Positions 4,916-7,253 of a stretch of DNA of 7,253 nucleotides are shown here, piece after piece. Each line of letters starts with the position of its first letter. Positions within the stretch are counted from its first letter, which is position 1. Source of the DNA: Chitinivibrionales bacterium (lineage in GTDB: Bacteria; Fibrobacterota; Chitinivibrionia; Chitinivibrionales; JANQEN01); assembly GCA_030593665.1 (NCBI GenBank), contig JAUVGS010000099.1:1-7253 (forward strand), in the 5' to 3' direction. The notes below the pieces were generated by a model, which had not been told where the DNA came from, did not search any database, and worked only from the letters and a program-made list of their open reading frames with translations. Position numbers and translations under genes: made by a program.

Positions 4916-5863
4916 ATGGCATTGTTTACAAAGAAATTAATACTTGCCCCCATGGCCGGGATATCAGAAACCGTTTTTCGGACACTGTGCCGAAAACATG
5001 GTGCTGATATGGTTTTCTCCGAGATGGTCAGTGCTGAAGGCATCCGTCATAATGCCGGGAATACGACGGCATTAATCCACTTCAAGGAAGAAGAACGTCC
5101 GATTGGTATCCAGTTATTCGGCGCCAATCCGAAACACCTCGCCTATGCCGCACAATATGTTGAAGAACATGCACAGCCTGATTTTATCGACCTCAACAGC
5201 GGCTGCCCGGTTCCCAAAATTGTCAAGAAGAACGGCGGCGCCGCTCTTATGAAAGACCGGAAACTTTTTGAGAATATCCTGACTTATATGGTAAAAGCGG
5301 TACAAACACCGGTGACCGTTAAAATCCGTTCAGGCTGGTATAAACATGACTGGATAGACATTGAACTGGCAAAAATTGCGGAAGCATGCGGTGTTGCTGC
5401 AATTACCCTTCACCCCCGATCGAAAACCATGGGTTTCTCAGGACACTCTTTCTGGGAACGCATCGCTCTTGTTAAGCAAACGGTGAGCATCCCCGTCATT
5501 GGTAACGGCGATATCACTGCACCTCAGCATGCTATAGACATGTTTACAAAAACCGGTTGCGATTCAATTATGATCGGTAGAGGGATCTACGGTAATCCCT
5601 GGATATTTAATCAAATCAAGCAACTCATTTCCGGAAATGAACCAACCCCTCCTTCTATAAAAGAAAAACTCGAAACTGCAATAATCCACCTTGATTCTTA
5701 TATACAGCAGTGGGGAGAAAAACCGGCATCACGGGAGATGAAAAGGCATATTTCCTGGTATGTTAAAGGGATGCTTGGAGCATCGACCATACGGGATAAG
5801 ATTTTCAGGGCTGAAAGTACAGGGGAGTTGAAAAAAGTTGTTGGGGAGCTTTCTAAGTATTAA
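4916..5863 (+). CDS. tRNA-dihydrouridine synthase (Dus family)
   Basis: This flavoenzyme reduces uridines in the tRNA D-loop to dihydrouridine using NADPH and FMN. The 315-residue protein has the complete TIM-barrel signature. LILAPMAGISETVFR (8-22) is followed by IGIQLFG (63-69) and DLNSGCPVPK (92-101), with the catalytic cysteine C97. GGAALM (107-112) and VKIRSGW (135-141) follow, the latter with the flavin-contacting Lys136. LHPRSKTMGFSG (165-176), IGNGDI (195-200) and IMIGRGIYGNPWIF (218-231) form the phosphate-binding part. A helical C-terminal RNA-binding domain includes REMKRHISWYVKG (273-285). The pattern is closest to DusB/NifR3-like proteins, but the subfamily is not certain, so no symbol is given. 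The ATG at 4916 puts LAPMAG at the usual place; no Shine-Dalgarno sequence precedes it. It is divergent from PAC2 and convergent with the cyclotransferase gene. Confidence 0.95.
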   Translation: MALFTKKLILAPMAGISETVFRTLCRKHGADMVFSEMVSAEGIRHNAGNTTALIHFKEEERPIGIQLFGANPKHLAYAAQYVEEHAQPDFIDLNSGCPVPKIVKKNGGAALMKDRKLFENILTYMVKAVQTPVTVKIRSGWYKHDWIDIELAKIAEACGVAAITLHPRSKTMGFSGHSFWERIALVKQTVSIPVIGNGDITAPQHAIDMFTKTGCDSIMIGRGIYGNPWIFNQIKQLISGNEPTPPSIKEKLETAIIHLDSYIQQWGEKPASREMKRHISWYVKGMLGASTIRDKIFRAESTGELKKVVGELSKY

Positions 5864-5889
5864 CAGTTTTGGAATGTCCTTACTTTTGC

Positions 5890-5928
5890 AATTACCTCAA
5901 ATATTTAGTACTTCTAAATGGTAATTTT
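5890..5928. terminator. Hairpin terminator candidate between convergent genes
   Basis: AATTACC (5890-5896) pairs with GGTAATT (5920-5926), and inside it ATTTAG (5903-5908) pairs with CTAAAT (5914-5919) around a 5-nt loop. Only a 6-nt bulge on the left arm interrupts the 13 base pairs. Rightwards the stem runs into TTTTAT, a short U-tract. It lies 26 bp after the dus stop and 16 bp from the stop of the oppositely oriented cyclotransferase gene, where a shared terminator is expected. The stem is AU-rich, so efficiency is uncertain. Confidence 0.55.
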
Positions 5929-5944
5929 ATCTGGGGTTGGTATC

Positions 5945-6757
5945 TTATTCCGGTATTTTTACTTCAAATATCTTCGGCCAATTCTTTCCGGTGAGATAAA
6001 AAGTGTCGGTTTTTTTATTGTAGGCTATGCCATTTAAAACATCCTCCGGGCCGAGCGGGCTGACCTGTTCTAACAGGTTGCCGCAATCAATCATACGGAC
6101 AACTTTTCCCGTTTCAGGATCAATCTCAAAAATATAATCGCTATACCATACATTGACAAAGATACGATTCCGGGCATATTCCAGCTCGTTAAGCCTGGTT
6201 AACGGTTTCCCGCGGAGCAACACCCCTGTTTTTTTCTTCACGGTAAACGCATCATCCCGCCAATACAGGGTATCGCTGCCGTTACTCATGATATAACAGG
6301 TTCCATCGGTTGTGATACCCCAGCCTTCACCGGAATAGGTATACATTCCTTTCACTGCTAAATCAGGATAGGAGTAGAGTATGGCTCGTTCACTCCGCCA
6401 GGTTAACTGTACCAGTACATTATTTTTCAGAGCGATACCTTCGGCAAAGACATTGTCAACGGGGATGTTTTTCACCAGAGTCCCTTTATCCGCTTCAATC
6501 ACCCGTAAACTTGACTTGCCACGAATACCGGTACTCTCGTAAATTCTTCCGTCATGGCAGAATAATCCCTGTGTAAAAGCCTGCTTGTCATGACCGAGTG
6601 CTCGTAGTATAAACGGTCGTACCGTTTCCACATTAGCAGGCTCTCTCAGTGGTTGTTTGGGTATATCAGATGAATCACACCATCCAAACAGTAAAATACA
6701 CAAGCATAATGAGATTATATGAAATAAACGATGGATAGAGGGATGTACACTATACAT
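5945..6757 (-). CDS. Secreted glutaminyl-peptide cyclotransferase (glutamine cyclotransferase family)
   Basis: The enzyme converts an N-terminal glutamine of a peptide or protein to pyroglutamate, releasing ammonia. The 270-residue product has an N-terminal hydrophobic segment (about 12-26) that should export it; the cysteine at 27 follows FGW, not a proper lipobox, so lipidation is doubtful. The rest is the five-bladed propeller of the plant/bacterial-type family. Motifs are HDKQAFTQGL (56-65), YESTGIRGKSSLR (73-85), FAEGIA (104-109), QLTWR (117-121), GEGWGITTDG (143-152), LNELEY (189-194), VNVWYSDYIFEIDPETGK (201-218), VLNGIAYN (240-247) and LTGKNWPKIFEV (255-266). The ATG at 6757 is chosen because it precedes the signal segment and lies just after the upstream stop; a longer frame from 6880 would overlap the barrel gene. 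No clear Shine-Dalgarno sequence is present, so translation may be coupled to the upstream gene. Confidence 0.93.
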   Translation of the reverse strand: MYSVHPSIHRLFHIISLCLCILLFGWCDSSDIPKQPLREPANVETVRPFILRALGHDKQAFTQGLFCHDGRIYESTGIRGKSSLRVIEADKGTLVKNIPVDNVFAEGIALKNNVLVQLTWRSERAILYSYPDLAVKGMYTYSGEGWGITTDGTCYIMSNGSDTLYWRDDAFTVKKKTGVLLRGKPLTRLNELEYARNRIFVNVWYSDYIFEIDPETGKVVRMIDCGNLLEQVSPLGPEDVLNGIAYNKKTDTFYLTGKNWPKIFEVKIPE

Positions 6758-6770
6758 AGTATTCTTGTTA

Positions 6771-7253
6771 TTAAAACCAGAATGACATATCGACAACGAT
6801 TTCCTTATCAAAAATATCCCATGCTGTTTCAATGGTAAGGCTTCTGCCGAATGCATGATTTTTAATAAGACCCAGCTCAAGTCCGAGACCGATCAGGTGT
6901 GAAACCGATGCATTATTCGACAGATAGTTTTTATCGAAGAAAATATCGTTAGTTGATTCTGCAAAGTAGTCATTGGTACCGGCAAAATCGAGTTGATAAA
7001 ACAGTTTACCATACAGGTTATCAGCATAGAGCCTGCCGCGGTTAATATTTCGTATAATAGGAAATGTGAATGCCGCCCTACTGGTTGAGGTGAGCAGAAA
7101 TGTATAATCAACAGAATCAATGTCACCAACCTGACCTGAGACCTTCTGGTCGCATTTTATACCATAATTTTCAGTACTGAGACTGAGCGATCCATATTTG
7201 AATAACGGGAACGCATGCATACACTCCACACCAAAAGACAAAGAAGTAACTGT
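6771..7253 (-). CDS. C-terminal part of an outer-membrane beta-barrel protein (incomplete at window edge)
   Basis: The leftward frame is open from the window edge to a TAA at 6773-6771, giving the last 160 residues. They consist of alternating polar/hydrophobic strands separated by short turns, for example FPLFKYGSLSLST and SHLIGLGLELGLI, and end in VVDMSFWF. A final Phe with alternating aromatic residues is the signal recognised by the BAM insertion machinery. RAAFTFPIIRNINRGRLY and LYGKLFYQLDFAG resemble the last strands of surface-antigen-like barrels, including those attached to propeller domains, but the N-terminal part is missing, so the architecture is unknown. The apparent start at 7241 is only an internal TTG; the frame continues upstream of it. 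The cyclotransferase gene begins 13 bp after its stop, so the two probably form an operon. Confidence 0.8.
   Translation of the reverse strand, partial: TVTSLSFGVECMHAFPLFKYGSLSLSTENYGIKCDQKVSGQVGDIDSVDYTFLLTSTSRAAFTFPIIRNINRGRLYADNLYGKLFYQLDFAGTNDYFAESTNDIFFDKNYLSNNASVSHLIGLGLELGLIKNHAFGRSLTIETAWDIFDKEIVVDMSFWF

Noticed and set aside
6758..6880. N-terminal extension of the cyclotransferase to 6880
   Set aside because: It would overlap the barrel gene's conserved C-terminus and place extra residues before a normal signal segment.

Overview
The window looks like ordinary chromosome of a Gram-negative bacterium of moderate to low GC. The outer-membrane barrel fragment at the right edge, with its C-terminal aromatic residue, and the secreted glutaminyl cyclase point to a diderm envelope. 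Genes are separated by AT-rich spacers, and several starts lack a Shine-Dalgarno sequence. The phylum cannot be settled from this window. An FCB-type or deltaproteobacterial-type anaerobe would fit, but that is a guess. No phage, transposase, CRISPR, tRNA or rRNA signal was seen.

Layout, left to right. Positions 1-118 (minus) hold the start of a probable membrane protein that runs off the window. Positions 246-443 (minus) encode a 65-residue four-cysteine zinc-ribbon-like protein. Positions 444-786 are non-coding and carry two short repeat structures. dinB (DNA polymerase IV, 787-1980, plus) is followed after 36 bp by a GT-A-type glycosyltransferase (2017-2772, plus). This gene meets a sulfotransferase-like gene (2769-3515, minus) tail to tail, with a 4-bp overlap at their stop codons. 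Positions 3516-3865 are non-coding and contain an imperfect inverted repeat whose outer end enters the last codons of a PAC2-family gene (3866-4804, minus). PAC2 is divergent from a tRNA-dihydrouridine synthase gene (4916-5863, plus); their 111-bp spacer holds a good sigma70-type promoter for PAC2 with a CTAG palindrome between its -35 and -10. Dus converges on a glutaminyl-peptide cyclotransferase gene (5945-6757, minus), with a hairpin terminator candidate between them. The cyclotransferase lies 13 bp downstream of the 3' end of an outer-membrane beta-barrel gene (6771-7253, minus, incomplete).

Functionally the genes are mixed: translesion DNA synthesis, tRNA modification, surface glycan assembly or sulfation (glycosyltransferase plus sulfotransferase), and envelope or secretion functions (barrel plus cyclotransferase). 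There is no obvious multi-gene defence or biosynthetic system. The most unusual material is non-coding: a GTAACCGTTCA-anchored repeat family built from roughly 7-nt units (three copies), a separate CG-phased heptad array upstream of dinB, and the CTAG-palindrome promoter. The PAC2 protein, with an acidic linker and predicted coiled coil at its C terminus, is the least understood protein.
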